DNA of 53,702 nucleotides, taken from the NCBI GenBank assembly GCA_913057165.1, contig CAJXNS010000007.1, positions 1-53,702 on the forward strand, read 5' to 3'. Of the stretch, positions 9,146-19,326 are shown one piece after another. Under the pieces are notes generated by a model. That model was not told where the DNA came from, made no database searches, and was given only the letters and a program-made list of their open reading frames with translations. Numbering within the stretch: the first letter of the stretch is position 1; every line of letters begins with the position of its first letter. This DNA comes from an uncultured Trueperaceae bacterium. GTDB taxonomy: Bacteria; Deinococcota; Deinococci; Deinococcales; Trueperaceae. The position numbers and the translations under genes were made by a program.

Positions 9146-9864
9146 GCGTCCGCCAAGGCGAGCGCATGCTCAAGCGCCGCATCGAACATGGTTTCGGTCA
9201 GGCGTCCCGTATTCGTGTTCTGAAAACTGACGTGATAACTGTCCACCAGGTGATGGCCGGGCTGTTCGTCTGTTAAGTCGTGATGCGCCCCGTGAGCGAA
9301 CGGGACCGCCTTCTTCACGATGCGGCGACCGGACGCCTGCAGCCAACGCAGGTACGCATCGTGCGCAAACGAACCCAACGCCAGCACCACACGGAGGTGT
9401 GTGAGTTGGGCCAGGTCGTCTGCGAGCCACGGCCGGCAGTGTTGCTGCTCCAACGTGGTCGGTTTGTTCCCCGGGGGGACACACCGCACCGCGGCGGTAA
9501 TCCACAGGTTGGACACGCGCAGACCGTCACCTCGGTGCAAACTCGTGTCGCTTGAAGCCAGCCCGGCCCGGTGCAACGCCGCCCACAAAAAACGGCCCGA
9601 TGCATCCCCGGTGAACTGCCGCCCGGTGCGATTGGAACCGTGGGCACCGGGCGCCAACCCCAGGATCATGAGGCGTGCGTTTCGGTCACCAAACCCTGGA
9701 ACCGGTTGGCCCCAGTAGGTGTCGTCCTGGTAGGCCTTTCGCTTCGACGCGGCCACCGACCTGCGGTGCTCCACCAAACGTGGACAGCGGGTGCATGACA
9801 GCAGCGCATCGGGAGCGAGTTCGTCATTGACCGTCTCAGGTGTTTCGTGCGGATTGATGCTCAC
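9142..9864 (-). CDS. Uracil-DNA glycosylase, family 5 (UdgB type)
   Basis: 240 aa. Motif A is GLAPGAHGSNRTGRQF at about residues 70-85 and motif B is DSYHVSFQNTNTGRLT near 210; both are diagnostic for family-5 glycosylases rather than families 1 or 4. The N-terminal CTRCPRL, with later cysteines (VRCVPPG, QQHCRP), would ligate the [4Fe-4S] cluster of this family. It removes uracil, and often hypoxanthine or other deaminated bases, from DNA as the first step of base excision repair. It sits in a patB-like - udg - rlmI-like operon, joined at both ends by 4-bp GTGA overlaps. Confidence 0.93.
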   Translation of the reverse strand: MSINPHETPETVNDELAPDALLSCTRCPRLVEHRRSVAASKRKAYQDDTYWGQPVPGFGDRNARLMILGLAPGAHGSNRTGRQFTGDASGRFLWAALHRAGLASSDTSLHRGDGLRVSNLWITAAVRCVPPGNKPTTLEQQHCRPWLADDLAQLTHLRVVLALGSFAHDAYLRWLQASGRRIVKKAVPFAHGAHHDLTDEQPGHHLVDSYHVSFQNTNTGRLTETMFDAALEHALALADA

Positions 9865-11027
9865 GAGCGGGACGTCAGCACACCCTCAATTCGCTCAAGT
9901 GCCTCCTGAACAAGCGGCCGCGCGGTCGCGAAATTCAAACGCGCAAACCCCTGCCCGGCTGGACCAAAAGACGTCCCGTCGTTGAGACCTAGGCGCCCGT
10001 GCTCAAGCAGCATGCCGGCAGGGTCATCAGCCAGGGCGGTCTTGCGGAAGTCAAGCCACGCCAGGTACGTCGCCTCGGGTGCATGCAGACGAACATCTGG
10101 CAGACGCTCACGCACAAACCGATCGATCAGGTCGCGGTTGCCCTTCAGGTAGTCGAGCGTCGACGCGAACCACTCCCCACCATGCTGGTACGCCGCCCGC
10201 GCGCCGGCCTGCGACGGGCTGGGCGGTGGCATGCTCACGAACGCCATCGCCTGCTTAAAGCGGTCCAGCACCTCAGGGTTTTCCGCCACCGCAAAACCGA
10301 TCTTGAGGCCCGCTAGGTTGAACGCCTTGGTGGGACCCACGAGCGTGACCGTACGCGCGGCTGCTTCCTTGTTGACCGACGCGAAGGGCGTGTGGCGACC
10401 GTCGTACGTCAGGTCGGCGTGCAGTTCGTCTGAAACGGCGAAAAGACGGTGGCGGTTGACGAGATCGGCCATCGCTTCAAGCTCGTCGCGTTCAAAGGAA
10501 CGTCCGGTGGGGTTGTGCGGGTGGCAGAGCATCAATAGGCGTGTGGCTGGCGTGACTGCCGCCTCGGCTGCCGCTGGATCGAAGTGGTAGCGGCCGGTGT
10601 CGTCCTGCGCAAGATCAACCGATTGAAACAGCCGACCTTGGTTCTCGGTGGCCATCCGAAACGGCGGGTACAGGGGTGTGCTGGCAAGGATGCCGTCCCC
10701 TTGTGATGAGAACGCCTTGACGGCGCCAAACAGGCCGGGCACCACGCCGGGAAGCAACCACACCTGATCGGGCGTCACCTTCCAGCCGGTGGTGCGGTCC
10801 AGGTGCTCAACGAGTGCTTCGCGGACGCCTGGCAAGCCGGTCCACTCGGGGTACCCGTAGAGCGCGGAATCCGCCCACGTGTGGATCCCTTCGCGTACGG
10901 CGCTGGCAACCGGGAAGTCCATATCGGCCACCCACATGGCGAGCACGTCATCGTCGTAGTGTCGCCACTTGAGCAGCGGCCGTTGCTTAAGTTCGTCAAA
11001 CGTGAGTCCGTCGTACGGGTGCGTCAT
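9861..11027 (-). CDS. PLP-dependent aminotransferase, MalY/PatB cystathionine beta-lyase type
   Basis: A 388-aa fold-type I PLP enzyme. It starts with the MalY/PatB hallmark LLKWRHYDDDVLAMWVADMDFP. Later come CHPHNPTGRSF, SDELHADLTYDG and the Schiff-base lysine in VGPTKAFNLAGLKIG. This group includes C-S lyases (cystathionine to homocysteine) and aminotransferases; the activity cannot be chosen from sequence. The ATG at 11027 lies 6 bases after TATGGT, and the protein opens with MTHPYDGLTFDELK. It is first gene of the operon with udg and the methyltransferase, and divergent from an esterase gene 61 bp away. Confidence 0.92.
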   Translation of the reverse strand: MTHPYDGLTFDELKQRPLLKWRHYDDDVLAMWVADMDFPVASAVREGIHTWADSALYGYPEWTGLPGVREALVEHLDRTTGWKVTPDQVWLLPGVVPGLFGAVKAFSSQGDGILASTPLYPPFRMATENQGRLFQSVDLAQDDTGRYHFDPAAAEAAVTPATRLLMLCHPHNPTGRSFERDELEAMADLVNRHRLFAVSDELHADLTYDGRHTPFASVNKEAAARTVTLVGPTKAFNLAGLKIGFAVAENPEVLDRFKQAMAFVSMPPPSPSQAGARAAYQHGGEWFASTLDYLKGNRDLIDRFVRERLPDVRLHAPEATYLAWLDFRKTALADDPAGMLLEHGRLGLNDGTSFGPAGQGFARLNFATARPLVQEALERIEGVLTSRS

Positions 11028-11033
11028 GCCTGC

Positions 11034-11039
11034 ACCATA
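11034..11039 (-). promoter_or_regulatory. Leaderless-type -10 box (TATGGT) for the PatB-like gene
   Basis: TATGGT, 6 bases, then ATG at 11027. No ribosome-binding site is present. Confidence 0.55.
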
Positions 11040-11075
11040 GCAACCGGCCCTGCATTCGCTTGCCTTGTACCTCGG

Positions 11076-11081
11076 TACGCT
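11076..11081 (+). promoter_or_regulatory. Leaderless-type -10 box (TACGCT) for the esterase
   Basis: TACGCT, 7 bases, then ATG at 11089. No ribosome-binding site is present. Confidence 0.55.
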
Positions 11082-11088
11082 GCGGCCC

Positions 11089-12081
11089 ATGAACGTCACC
11101 ATCAACGCGCCCGATTGGGCGACGCACCTGCTTACCGATTTTGACGACATGGGCCGAAATCCGACGCCACTTGAAGACGGCGGGGTTCGCCAATGGACGA
11201 TTGAACTGCCCGATGACGCATACTTCGAGTACGCCTTCATGGACGCAGACGGACGCGTGCGGGCCGATCCTCAACGCGACGCGCGCGCCGCCAACCCTTG
11301 GTACGCCGAAGTCACCAAAATCGAAGGCCCCGATTACAACCATCATCCGCTCGCCAACCTGACGGAAGACCCCTGGAAGGACCACCTCATCCGCGAGCGC
11401 CTGCCATCGGATGATGTGGGTCAACGGCGTGTCCTGCGCTTCGAACACCCAGAAGCCGGCCGCGGTGACCCCGTCCTGATCGTGCAGGACGGCACCGCCT
11501 ACGCCCGTATTGCGCGCCTGCTGGCCGTGCATCAGGCGCTGATCGATGCCGGCCGCTGCCGTCCTGCGCACGTGCTCTTCGTGGACCCGTCCGCACCAGC
11601 GGCGCGGCGTGAAGAGTACGGCTTTGGGGAGGGCTTTACGGCCTTCATGGAGACGGTGCTAATGCCCGCTGCGGACACCTGGTTCGGCGACCAAGGCCCA
11701 CGCCACCTGCTCGGCGCCTCCCTCGGCGGCCTTATTTCCACGGTGCTTGCCACCCGCAACCCAGGCCACATTGACGGCCTTGCGGTGCAATCGCCCGCGT
11801 ACCTTGGAACCCCAGACGAACGGCGCTTTTACGGGTTTGACGAATCATGGTTCCTCGGCTGGCTTGAAGCCAATCAACAGCCGCTGCCGTGGCGCGTGCA
11901 CCACAGCATCGGCAGGTTCGATTGGTTGCTGGATGTCAACCGGCAGGTCGCCGACCTCTGGCCCACGCAGGTGCGCGACCACCGGTACGTGGAGGCCAAC
12001 GCCGGTCACAACTGGACGCATTGGCGCAACGTGCTTCCCGCCGCTTTAGAGACCCTGCTACCCGCCGAAGGCACGACCTAA
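11089..12081 (+). CDS. Enterochelin-esterase-like alpha/beta hydrolase
   Basis: A 330-aa protein with the Fes/esterase-D layout. An N-terminal immunoglobulin-like part (VRQWTIELPDDAYFEYAFMD, residues ~35-60) is followed by a hydrolase domain. The nucleophile is in LLGASLGGL (GASLGG) near 215. The Asp is probably in SIGRFDWLLD and the catalytic His in EANAGHNWTHWR near the end; GHNWxxW is typical of this family. The true ester is unknown: siderophore, sugar or acetyl esters all occur in relatives. No siderophore genes are nearby. There is no signal peptide. Confidence 0.82.
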   Translation: MNVTINAPDWATHLLTDFDDMGRNPTPLEDGGVRQWTIELPDDAYFEYAFMDADGRVRADPQRDARAANPWYAEVTKIEGPDYNHHPLANLTEDPWKDHLIRERLPSDDVGQRRVLRFEHPEAGRGDPVLIVQDGTAYARIARLLAVHQALIDAGRCRPAHVLFVDPSAPAARREEYGFGEGFTAFMETVLMPAADTWFGDQGPRHLLGASLGGLISTVLATRNPGHIDGLAVQSPAYLGTPDERRFYGFDESWFLGWLEANQQPLPWRVHHSIGRFDWLLDVNRQVADLWPTQVRDHRYVEANAGHNWTHWRNVLPAALETLLPAEGTT

Positions 12082-12099
12082 GCCCGCGGGGGCGTGCGG

Positions 12100-12105
12100 T
12101 ATCGT
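12100..12105 (+). promoter_or_regulatory. Leaderless-type -10 box (TATCGT) for fumC
   Basis: TATCGT, 6 bases, then ATG at 12112. No ribosome-binding site is present. Confidence 0.55.
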
Positions 12106-12111
12106 CCCCGC

Positions 12112-13514
<1,403 letters not shown>

Positions 13515-13518
<4 letters not shown>

Positions 13519-14201
13519 CGCTCGTCAATCACCTGCGCATCGGGAGGAAAGGCAAGCACGTCATCGCGTGTCAGGCCGGTATCGACCTGCAGGTCGACCA
13601 GGCGCAGTTCAGCGAACGTGTCGCCGTCTTGGGTGAGCAACTCCAGGCGGTAGGGAAGACGGTCGCGATCGACGATGTCCACCACGGCACGACCAACGTC
13701 GGCAGTGGCGTCAGGATTCTCAAAGCCAAGCCGCGTGGCAGGTCCGCGCGGCGTGTCCACACCGTCCTCGAGGATGCTTCCGTTCCACGCTGCAAGCGCC
13801 TCATTTAAGTCGAACGCTTGCGTGAGCGTGCCAGGTTCAAACGAACCGAACGGTCCGCCAAGCGCGTCTGGATCGTCCAGATCGGACAACGTCAACTGGT
13901 TGGTGATGAACGCGTAGTCATACAGCGTGTCCTCATCGAACGCCAAGATGTTGTCCGCCAACGCCGCGGGAGCGAACACGTAGACGCTCACGGCCAGCGG
14001 ATCCCGGATCGCCAAAACCTCTAAATCGACCTGCATGACGCCACCATCGGGCCCCACGGTCGTGCCCTGCACCAGAAATGACGCGTCGCTCACGGCTTGC
14101 ACCGCCTCTGAACTGGACTCCAAAATCGTTTCGGCGGGGGTTTGGGCGGCCACCCAAGGCACGCTGATCACGAGTGCGGCAAGCACGGCACGAAAGGTCA
14201 T
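13515..14201 (-). CDS. Secreted LolA-like outer-membrane lipoprotein-sorting protein
   Basis: 228 aa beginning with a signal peptide ([20 protein letters not shown], cut likely after VAAQ). The mature part starts with an amphipathic helix ([21 protein letters not shown]). Mostly beta-strand sequence follows, with [21 protein letters not shown] and the two-residue repeats of [17 protein letters not shown]. This matches the LolA/LppX-type half-barrel that carries lipids or lipoproteins across the periplasm. The assignment rests on fold-like pattern rather than a sharp motif. The start is supported by TAGGCT 7 bases upstream. It is divergent from the nucleotidyltransferase gene and its stop overlaps that of fumC. 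Confidence 0.65.
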
Positions 14202-14208
14202 GAACGGA

Positions 14209-14214
14209 AGCCTA
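14209..14214 (-). promoter_or_regulatory. Leaderless-type -10 box (TAGGCT) for the LolA-like gene
   Basis: TAGGCT, 7 bases, then ATG at 14201. No ribosome-binding site is present. Confidence 0.5.
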
Positions 14215-14282
14215 CCGGAACGCTTACGAAACGCTGTCGTCCGCGAACCCGAACTCCTCATCGTCCTAAGGGAACCGCCCGC

Positions 14283-14288
14283 TATGAT
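14283..14288 (+). promoter_or_regulatory. Leaderless-type -10 box (TATGAT) for the nucleotidyltransferase
   Basis: TATGAT, 7 bases, then GTG at 14296. The box contains the in-frame ATG at 14284, which argues that this ATG is promoter and not the start codon. Confidence 0.5.
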
Positions 14289-14295
14289 TGCAGGC

Positions 14296-15132
14296 GTGAA
14301 AGCATCACCCCCTGCGTCCAACACCCCATTTGTCGTGGCGGTTGTGCTGGCAGGCGGCGGGGCTGACGACGCCCTTGCGGCCCGCCTGGGTGCGTCATCA
14401 AAAGCCCTCGTGCCACTCAAAGGCCGGCCCATGGGTGGTTACGTCCTTGATGCGGTCGCAGGTGCTGAACGTGTCGCGCAAACGGTTTGGGTTGGCGAAA
14501 CAACCGCCGGGATGGACGGCGCGGTGGACGTGCAAGTCGGCGGCGGGTCGACCTTGGCTGAGTCGCTCGCGATCGGCTTGGGCGCCGCTGAGGCACTCGC
14601 CGGGCCGGACGCCAGGCTGCTGGTCGTCACCGCCGATGTGCCCTGGTTGCGCCCGTCAAGCGTGGACCGGTTCGTGGTCGAGGCGCTCGGCCACGCCACA
14701 GCCGACCTGGTGTACCCGGTGGTGGACCGCGCCGTCAGCGAAGCGGTGTTCCCCGGCCACCGCCGGACGTGGGTGCGCCTGCGGCACGGCGAAGTTACGG
14801 GCGGCAATTTGGTCCTTGCCACGCCAACCGGATTGCGCGCGGCGCTGCCTTGGATGACGTACGCCTACCGGCACAGGAAACAACCGTGGCGTCTGGCGTG
14901 GCGGGTTGGCCTGCCGACCCTTGCTGCCCTCCTGCTCGGCCGTGCGCGTGACGTGGACCTTGCACGGCGAGCCAGCCGCCTTATCGGTGTTCCCACGGCG
15001 GTGTTGCGCAGCGACGACCCGAGCTTGGCGATGGATGTCGACCGGCCCGATGATCTGCCCCTCACGTTGGACTTAGACAGCGACCCGCCGGTGGGTGGGT
15101 TGCCGAGCGGCCACGCCAGCCGTCACGGTTAA
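14296..15132 (+). CDS. MobA-like nucleotidyltransferase
   Basis: 278 aa. The N-terminus VAVVLAGGGADDALAARLG, then SSKALVPLKGRPM, is the nucleotide-binding loop of the sugar-phosphate/MobA-like NTP transferase fold. VVTADVPWLRPSSV near residue 118 gives the metal-binding aspartate. The tail DDPSLAMDVDRPDDL is also typical of this group. The acceptor could be molybdopterin, a sugar phosphate or another group; the sequence does not decide. A basic, partly hydrophobic stretch (YRHRKQPWRLAWRVGLPTLAALLLGRARD) near 190-220 may touch the membrane. GTG at 14296 is preferred over ATG 14284 because of the TATGAT spacing. Confidence 0.78.
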   Translation: MKASPPASNTPFVVAVVLAGGGADDALAARLGASSKALVPLKGRPMGGYVLDAVAGAERVAQTVWVGETTAGMDGAVDVQVGGGSTLAESLAIGLGAAEALAGPDARLLVVTADVPWLRPSSVDRFVVEALGHATADLVYPVVDRAVSEAVFPGHRRTWVRLRHGEVTGGNLVLATPTGLRAALPWMTYAYRHRKQPWRLAWRVGLPTLAALLLGRARDVDLARRASRLIGVPTAVLRSDDPSLAMDVDRPDDLPLTLDLDSDPPVGGLPSGHASRHG

Positions 15133-15156
15133 GCCAGCCGCTGGCGCCATCGCGCG

Positions 15157-15162
15157 TACACT
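15157..15162 (+). promoter_or_regulatory. Leaderless-type -10 box (TACACT) for bshA
   Basis: TACACT, 8 bases, then ATG at 15171. Confidence 0.5.
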
Positions 15163-15170
15163 AACGGGCG

Positions 15171-16334
15171 ATGGGTCACCTTGCGAACGATCCTCCGTTG
15201 TCCATCGCGGTCCTGCTTCACGGCGGCGCGGGCGGCAGCGGGGTGGTCGCCACTGAAACCGGCCTGCGTTTTGCCCGCGAGGGCCACGACGTCCACTTTG
15301 TGGCCAACCGCGTGCCGTTTAGGCTGATGGATCGCAGCGAACCCAACGTCTGGTTCCATCAAGTCGAAACGCTTGCCTACCCACTGTTCGACGCGCCACT
15401 CACAACCCTGGCTGAAGCCTCCAAACTTGCGGAGGTTATCGAGACGCACCGGATCGACGTGATTCATGCGCACTACGCCATCCCGCATGCCACCGCCGCG
15501 ATTTTGGCGCGCGGGATGGTCGAAGGTCCAAAACCGCGGGTGGTGACCACACTGCACGGCACCGATGTCACCCTGGTTGGCATGGACCGTGCCTACCTGC
15601 GTGCCACGCGCCACGCCATCAACGAATCGGACGTGGTGACTGCCGTCAGTCACTTCCTTCGTCAAGAAACCATCGACGAACTTGGCGTGAAGCGACGCAT
15701 TGAGGTTGTCCCGAACGCAGTGGACATCACGCGGTTTCATCCCGGTCGGCAGCCGGAAATACGCGCAAGGTACGCATCAGACGACGAGTTTCTCTTATTG
15801 CACGTCTCAAACTTCCGCCCGCTCAAACGTGTGTGCGATGTCGTCCGGACGCTCGCGAACATCAACACCACCCACCCCACCCAACTGGTGATGATCGGCG
15901 ACGGTCCCGAACAGCCCAAGGCCGCCTCGCTCGCTGCCGAACTGGGTGTGCGTGACCGCGTGCATTTCCTCGGAGCGTTCCCCAAGGTGGAGGACATCAT
16001 GCGGACTGCGGACGCTTTCATGCTCGTCAGTGAGCACGAAGCGTTCGGTCTTGCTGCGCTCGAGGCCATGGCTTCCGGTGTGCCGGTCGTTGCCAGCCAA
16101 GCCGGTGGCTTGCGTGAGGTCGTTGAGGACGGTGAGACCGGATTCTTGCGGGAGACGCGCGATGTGGCCGGGTACGCCAACGCCTTACGAACACTCTTTG
16201 ACGAGCCGGAACGGCGCCAGCGCATGGCGGTTGCCGCTCGCAGGCGTGCTGAGACCGTCTTCTCTGAAGACGACGTGTTCGCGTCGTACTTGCGGCTGTA
16301 CCGGGAGCCCTACCCGCTCGCCCAAGGCTCGTAG
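15171..16334 (+). CDS. bshA: N-acetyl-alpha-D-glucosaminyl L-malate synthase
   Basis: A 387-aa GT4 glycosyltransferase with the BshA pattern: GAGGSGVVATE at the N-terminus, HDVHFVANRVPFRL, IHAHYAIPHATAA, TTLHGTDVTLVG, and the C-terminal EHEAFGLAALEAMASGVPVVAS donor-binding region. It joins UDP-GlcNAc and L-malate in the first step of bacillithiol synthesis, the low-molecular-weight thiol used by Firmicutes and Deinococcus. Generic GT4 enzymes are the alternative, but the full N-terminal pattern fits BshA closely. bshB and bshC are not in the window. Its tail overlaps tsaD by 25 bp in convergent orientation. Confidence 0.93.
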   Translation: MGHLANDPPLSIAVLLHGGAGGSGVVATETGLRFAREGHDVHFVANRVPFRLMDRSEPNVWFHQVETLAYPLFDAPLTTLAEASKLAEVIETHRIDVIHAHYAIPHATAAILARGMVEGPKPRVVTTLHGTDVTLVGMDRAYLRATRHAINESDVVTAVSHFLRQETIDELGVKRRIEVVPNAVDITRFHPGRQPEIRARYASDDEFLLLHVSNFRPLKRVCDVVRTLANINTTHPTQLVMIGDGPEQPKAASLAAELGVRDRVHFLGAFPKVEDIMRTADAFMLVSEHEAFGLAALEAMASGVPVVASQAGGLREVVEDGETGFLRETRDVAGYANALRTLFDEPERRQRMAVAARRRAETVFSEDDVFASYLRLYREPYPLAQGS

Positions 16335-17293
16335 GCCACAGCGTCTTTTGACCATTCGGTCATGGTGGCTTCATGCTTGCGTGCGCGGGCGGCAAGCGCC
16401 ACCATGGCGCCGTTATCCGTCGCGAGGGCCATCGGGGCGACGTGAACCTCAAGGGGTGACGCCGCAAGGCGTGCTTTGAGCCTCGCGTTGGCGGCGACAC
16501 CGCCAGCGACCACCACCGTGTCCACACCGTGGGTGTCGGCTGCGCGTTCCACCGTGCTCACGATCGCTTGCACCACGACCCGTTCAAATGCTGCTGCCAC
16601 GTCCGCATGACGCAGATTCGGGTCTCGTTCAAGCCGTGTGGCCACGGCTGTTTTGATGCCACTGAATGAAAAATCAAAACCGGATTTGCCTTGCATCGGC
16701 ACCGGCAGGTCAACCGCTTGCGCGTCACCCTCCTCGGCGAGGCGTGAGAGGGCCGGTCCACCGGGGAACCCTAAACCCAACTGCCGGGCAACCTTATCGA
16801 ACGCTTCGCCGGCTGCGTCATCCAGCGTTTGCCCGAGCGTGATGCGTTCGCCGTGTGGTTCGACAAGGAATAGGGATGTGTGCCCGCCCGACGCAATCAA
16901 CGCCAAATGCCGCTGCGGTTCATCCGGTGCGGCCGCTGCCAGGTGGCCTTCTAAGTGGTGCACCGGAAGCCACGGGACGCCACGCGCCCACGCGAACGAC
17001 TTAGCCCACGAAAGGCCGACCAGCAGGGCACCCACCAAGCCGGGCCCGTAGGTGGCGCCGACGAGGGCGACCTCCGCGCGGGTCACGCCGGCTTCGTGAA
17101 GGGCCGCTTCGGCGGTGGCATCGATGACGGCCAAGTGTTGACGGCTGGCGCGTTCTGGGACCACCCCGCCGAAGGCGGCGTGGATGTCGTCCTGCTGGGC
17201 CACACGGTTGGCGAGAATGGCACCGGTTTCAAGATCGACGATGCCAACGCCCGTGTCGTCGCACGAAGTGTCCACACCTAAGGCCGCCAGCAT
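16310..17293 (-). CDS. tsaD: tRNA threonylcarbamoyladenosine synthase subunit TsaD
   Basis: A 327-aa ASKHA-fold protein. It starts MLAALGVDTSCDDTGVGIVD, has the metal-binding motif HHLEGH near residue 108, and IASGGHTSL, DDAAGEAFDKVAR and AGGVAANARL. It transfers the threonylcarbamoyl group to A37 of ANN-decoding tRNAs with TsaB and TsaE, which are not in this window. The ATG at 17293 follows TACGGT by 7 bases; the longer upstream frame lacks support. It is divergent from the RsmC-like gene across only 37 bp. Confidence 0.97.
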   Translation of the reverse strand: MLAALGVDTSCDDTGVGIVDLETGAILANRVAQQDDIHAAFGGVVPERASRQHLAVIDATAEAALHEAGVTRAEVALVGATYGPGLVGALLVGLSWAKSFAWARGVPWLPVHHLEGHLAAAAPDEPQRHLALIASGGHTSLFLVEPHGERITLGQTLDDAAGEAFDKVARQLGLGFPGGPALSRLAEEGDAQAVDLPVPMQGKSGFDFSFSGIKTAVATRLERDPNLRHADVAAAFERVVVQAIVSTVERAADTHGVDTVVVAGGVAANARLKARLAASPLEVHVAPMALATDNGAMVALAARARKHEATMTEWSKDAVAYEPWASG

Positions 17294-17300
17294 GCCGCGA

Positions 17301-17306
17301 ACCGTA
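17301..17306 (-). promoter_or_regulatory. Leaderless-type -10 box (TACGGT) for tsaD
   Basis: TACGGT, 7 bases, then ATG at 17293. It lies in a 37-bp divergent gap with the opposing -10 box at 17320. Confidence 0.55.
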
Positions 17307-17319
17307 TCACGGGGCGCGT

Positions 17320-17325
17320 TATGGT
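17320..17325 (+). promoter_or_regulatory. Leaderless-type -10 box (TATGGT) for the RsmC-like gene
   Basis: TATGGT, 5 bases, then GTG at 17331. It is the main support for that GTG start. Confidence 0.45.
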
Positions 17326-17330
17326 CCCGC

Positions 17331-18449
17331 GTGAACGATTCACCCCCGTGGACGACCACGCGCTTCGCTGGACAGGACGTACAGCTACGCGTCGGCATGA
17401 GAGGGCATCCTGCACCGCCCACCGGTTGGGGGTTGCTGCTGCACGCAGCGGATGCGGCGCGCGGCCGCACGCTGGACCTCACCCAAACGCACGGGTGGAT
17501 CGCCAGGCGGGCAGGGGTAGCGGCAACGGCTGTGGATGTGCTGCTGACGTCAGCGTTGTCGCATGAGGCGGCCCGCCGGACCGACGCGGACGCTGACACG
17601 GACCTTGTGACGTTGCAACTTGGAAGCTTGCGTACGGTCACGCTCGGTGCCTACGACACGGTCTGGGCCGCCCCACCGGCCGACCGGGGTAACGCCGTGG
17701 TGGCCGCCCACCTGCATGCGGCAGCTGCGGCGTTGCGTCCGTCCGGGCAAGCGTGGGTGTTACTCGAAGATGCGCGTGGCGCGAAACGTTACGAGCGTTG
17801 GGTGCGTGAACAATTTCGGCATGTTGAGGGTGCAGGAAAACGAGGCGGATTTCGTCTGCTACGTGCCGAAGGTCCGCGTCCGGTCGGCCCGCTCGACGGG
17901 CCCCAAGCGTTCGATACCAAGTGGGGTGGCATGCAGGCCTACCCAGGCGCGTGGTCGGCAGGCAAGCTGGATCCCGGCGCGGCGTTTCTCCTGGAGGTGC
18001 TCAACGAAGCGGAGGCCCTGCGTCGAGGACAGCGGGTGTGGGATCTCGGGTGCGGGTTCGGGCCCCTTGCTCGGTTCGCTGTGCAGGCCGGCTGTGATGT
18101 CACAGCGTCTGACGATGAGGTGGACGCGGTGGATAGTTGCCGCTTGAACGCACCAGGTGCCCGCGTGCTTCACGGTGCGAATGATGCGTGCCTGGATGGA
18201 CAGGAAAGCTTCGATGTGGTGCTCATCAACCCGCCCCATCATGTTGGCGCGGGCGTCCGGCGCGACGTTGGGCGAGAACTTGTACGGGTCGGATGGCACA
18301 GGGTTCAGCCCGGTGGGGCGTTATGGGTTGTCACCAACACCGCCGTGCCGTATGCGCAGGACGTGCCGATTCAGGCGAGCGGTTCAGTCCGTTCGGGTGA
18401 CGGTCGCTTTACGGTCTTCCACTGGCAGAAACCGGAGTCACACCGTTAA
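17331..18449 (+). CDS. RsmC/RlmG-like SAM-dependent RNA methyltransferase
   Basis: 372 aa with two Rossmann-like halves, as in RsmC. The N-terminal half has lost a clear SAM motif (VDVLLTSALSHEA). The C-terminal half has VWDLGCGFGPLARFAVQAG near residue 235 and the N6/N2-guanine type catalytic NPPHHVGAGV near 300. Relatives methylate N2 of guanine in 16S or 23S rRNA. AFDTKWGGMQAYPGAWSAGKLDPG before motif I is also typical (RsmC: F....GVFS...LD.G). The start is uncertain; GTG 17331 is taken from the TATGGT box. The end overlaps thrB by 41 bp tail to tail. Confidence 0.85.
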   Translation: MNDSPPWTTTRFAGQDVQLRVGMRGHPAPPTGWGLLLHAADAARGRTLDLTQTHGWIARRAGVAATAVDVLLTSALSHEAARRTDADADTDLVTLQLGSLRTVTLGAYDTVWAAPPADRGNAVVAAHLHAAAAALRPSGQAWVLLEDARGAKRYERWVREQFRHVEGAGKRGGFRLLRAEGPRPVGPLDGPQAFDTKWGGMQAYPGAWSAGKLDPGAAFLLEVLNEAEALRRGQRVWDLGCGFGPLARFAVQAGCDVTASDDEVDAVDSCRLNAPGARVLHGANDACLDGQESFDVVLINPPHHVGAGVRRDVGRELVRVGWHRVQPGGALWVVTNTAVPYAQDVPIQASGSVRSGDGRFTVFHWQKPESHR

Positions 18450-19320
18450 CTTGGGCTCCGTCGGCACACCCCACATGCAGCACCCGACCGTCATCACCGG
18501 CGTACCGCCGCAAGATTGGTTCGGCGGCATGCAGCGTGCCTGGTGGCCCCACGGCTGCCAACGTCGGCCCAGCGCCCGATAGGAACGCCGCCCACGCCCC
18601 AGCAGACGTCAGGTCGTGGCAGGCCTCTTCAAAGCCTGGCAGAAGCGGCATGCGTTGGGGCTGATGGAGCCGGTCGTCCGCTGCTGCGCCGAGCAGTGAC
18701 GGGTCGGCTGTTGCAACGGCCGTGGCCCACAAGGCGGTACCGGCCGCGTTATGAACGGCATCTGAACGGGTGACCTCGGCCGGCAGAACCGACCGGGCAT
18801 GCTCCGTACTTAACGGCCAGTTGGGCACAGCGAACGCCAGCGCCCAACCGTCAGGCCAAGGCAGCCGGCGTGTCACAAACCGGCCCGCTCGCCAAGCCGA
18901 CACGGTGAACCCACCAAACAAGGCAGGCGCCACATTATCGGGATGACCCTCAATACCGGCGGTCAGATCGAACACGCCGTCACGACCCAATGGACCTCCT
19001 GCGAAGGCGTCCCCGGCCAGCGCGCCCGCCACCAGAGCAGCCGACGAGGAACCCAGACCTCGCGCGAGAGGGATGGGGTTTGCAACATCGAACCGGACGG
19101 TGGGTGCACGTTCCCCCAAGGCGGCAAAGACCGCGCGGAACCCTGTGTGCATCAGATTGTCCGGGGTGTCTTCGACGTGACCGTCACCGGCGTACGAAAA
19201 CACGTCCTCGTCCGCTGGGTTGGCCGTCACCGTCAACCGCAAGTCAACCGCCAAGCCTAAGCAGTCAAACCCCGGACCTAAATTCGCGCTGGAGGCAGGG
19301 ACGGAAACGTGGACGCTCAC
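18409..19320 (-). CDS. thrB: Homoserine kinase
   Basis: A 303-aa GHMP kinase. Motif 1 is VPASSANLGPGFDCLGLAVDL near residue 7, the ATP loop is PLARGLGSSSAALVAGAL near 90, and motif 3 is AWAAFLSGAGPTLAAVG near 250. It phosphorylates L-homoserine for threonine synthesis. The GTG start follows TAGCCT by 6 bases. Neighbouring threonine genes (thrC, hom) are not in the window. Confidence 0.95.
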   Translation of the reverse strand: MSVHVSVPASSANLGPGFDCLGLAVDLRLTVTANPADEDVFSYAGDGHVEDTPDNLMHTGFRAVFAALGERAPTVRFDVANPIPLARGLGSSSAALVAGALAGDAFAGGPLGRDGVFDLTAGIEGHPDNVAPALFGGFTVSAWRAGRFVTRRLPWPDGWALAFAVPNWPLSTEHARSVLPAEVTRSDAVHNAAGTALWATAVATADPSLLGAAADDRLHQPQRMPLLPGFEEACHDLTSAGAWAAFLSGAGPTLAAVGPPGTLHAAEPILRRYAGDDGRVLHVGCADGAQVNGVTPVSASGRP

Positions 19321-19326
19321 CAGGTC

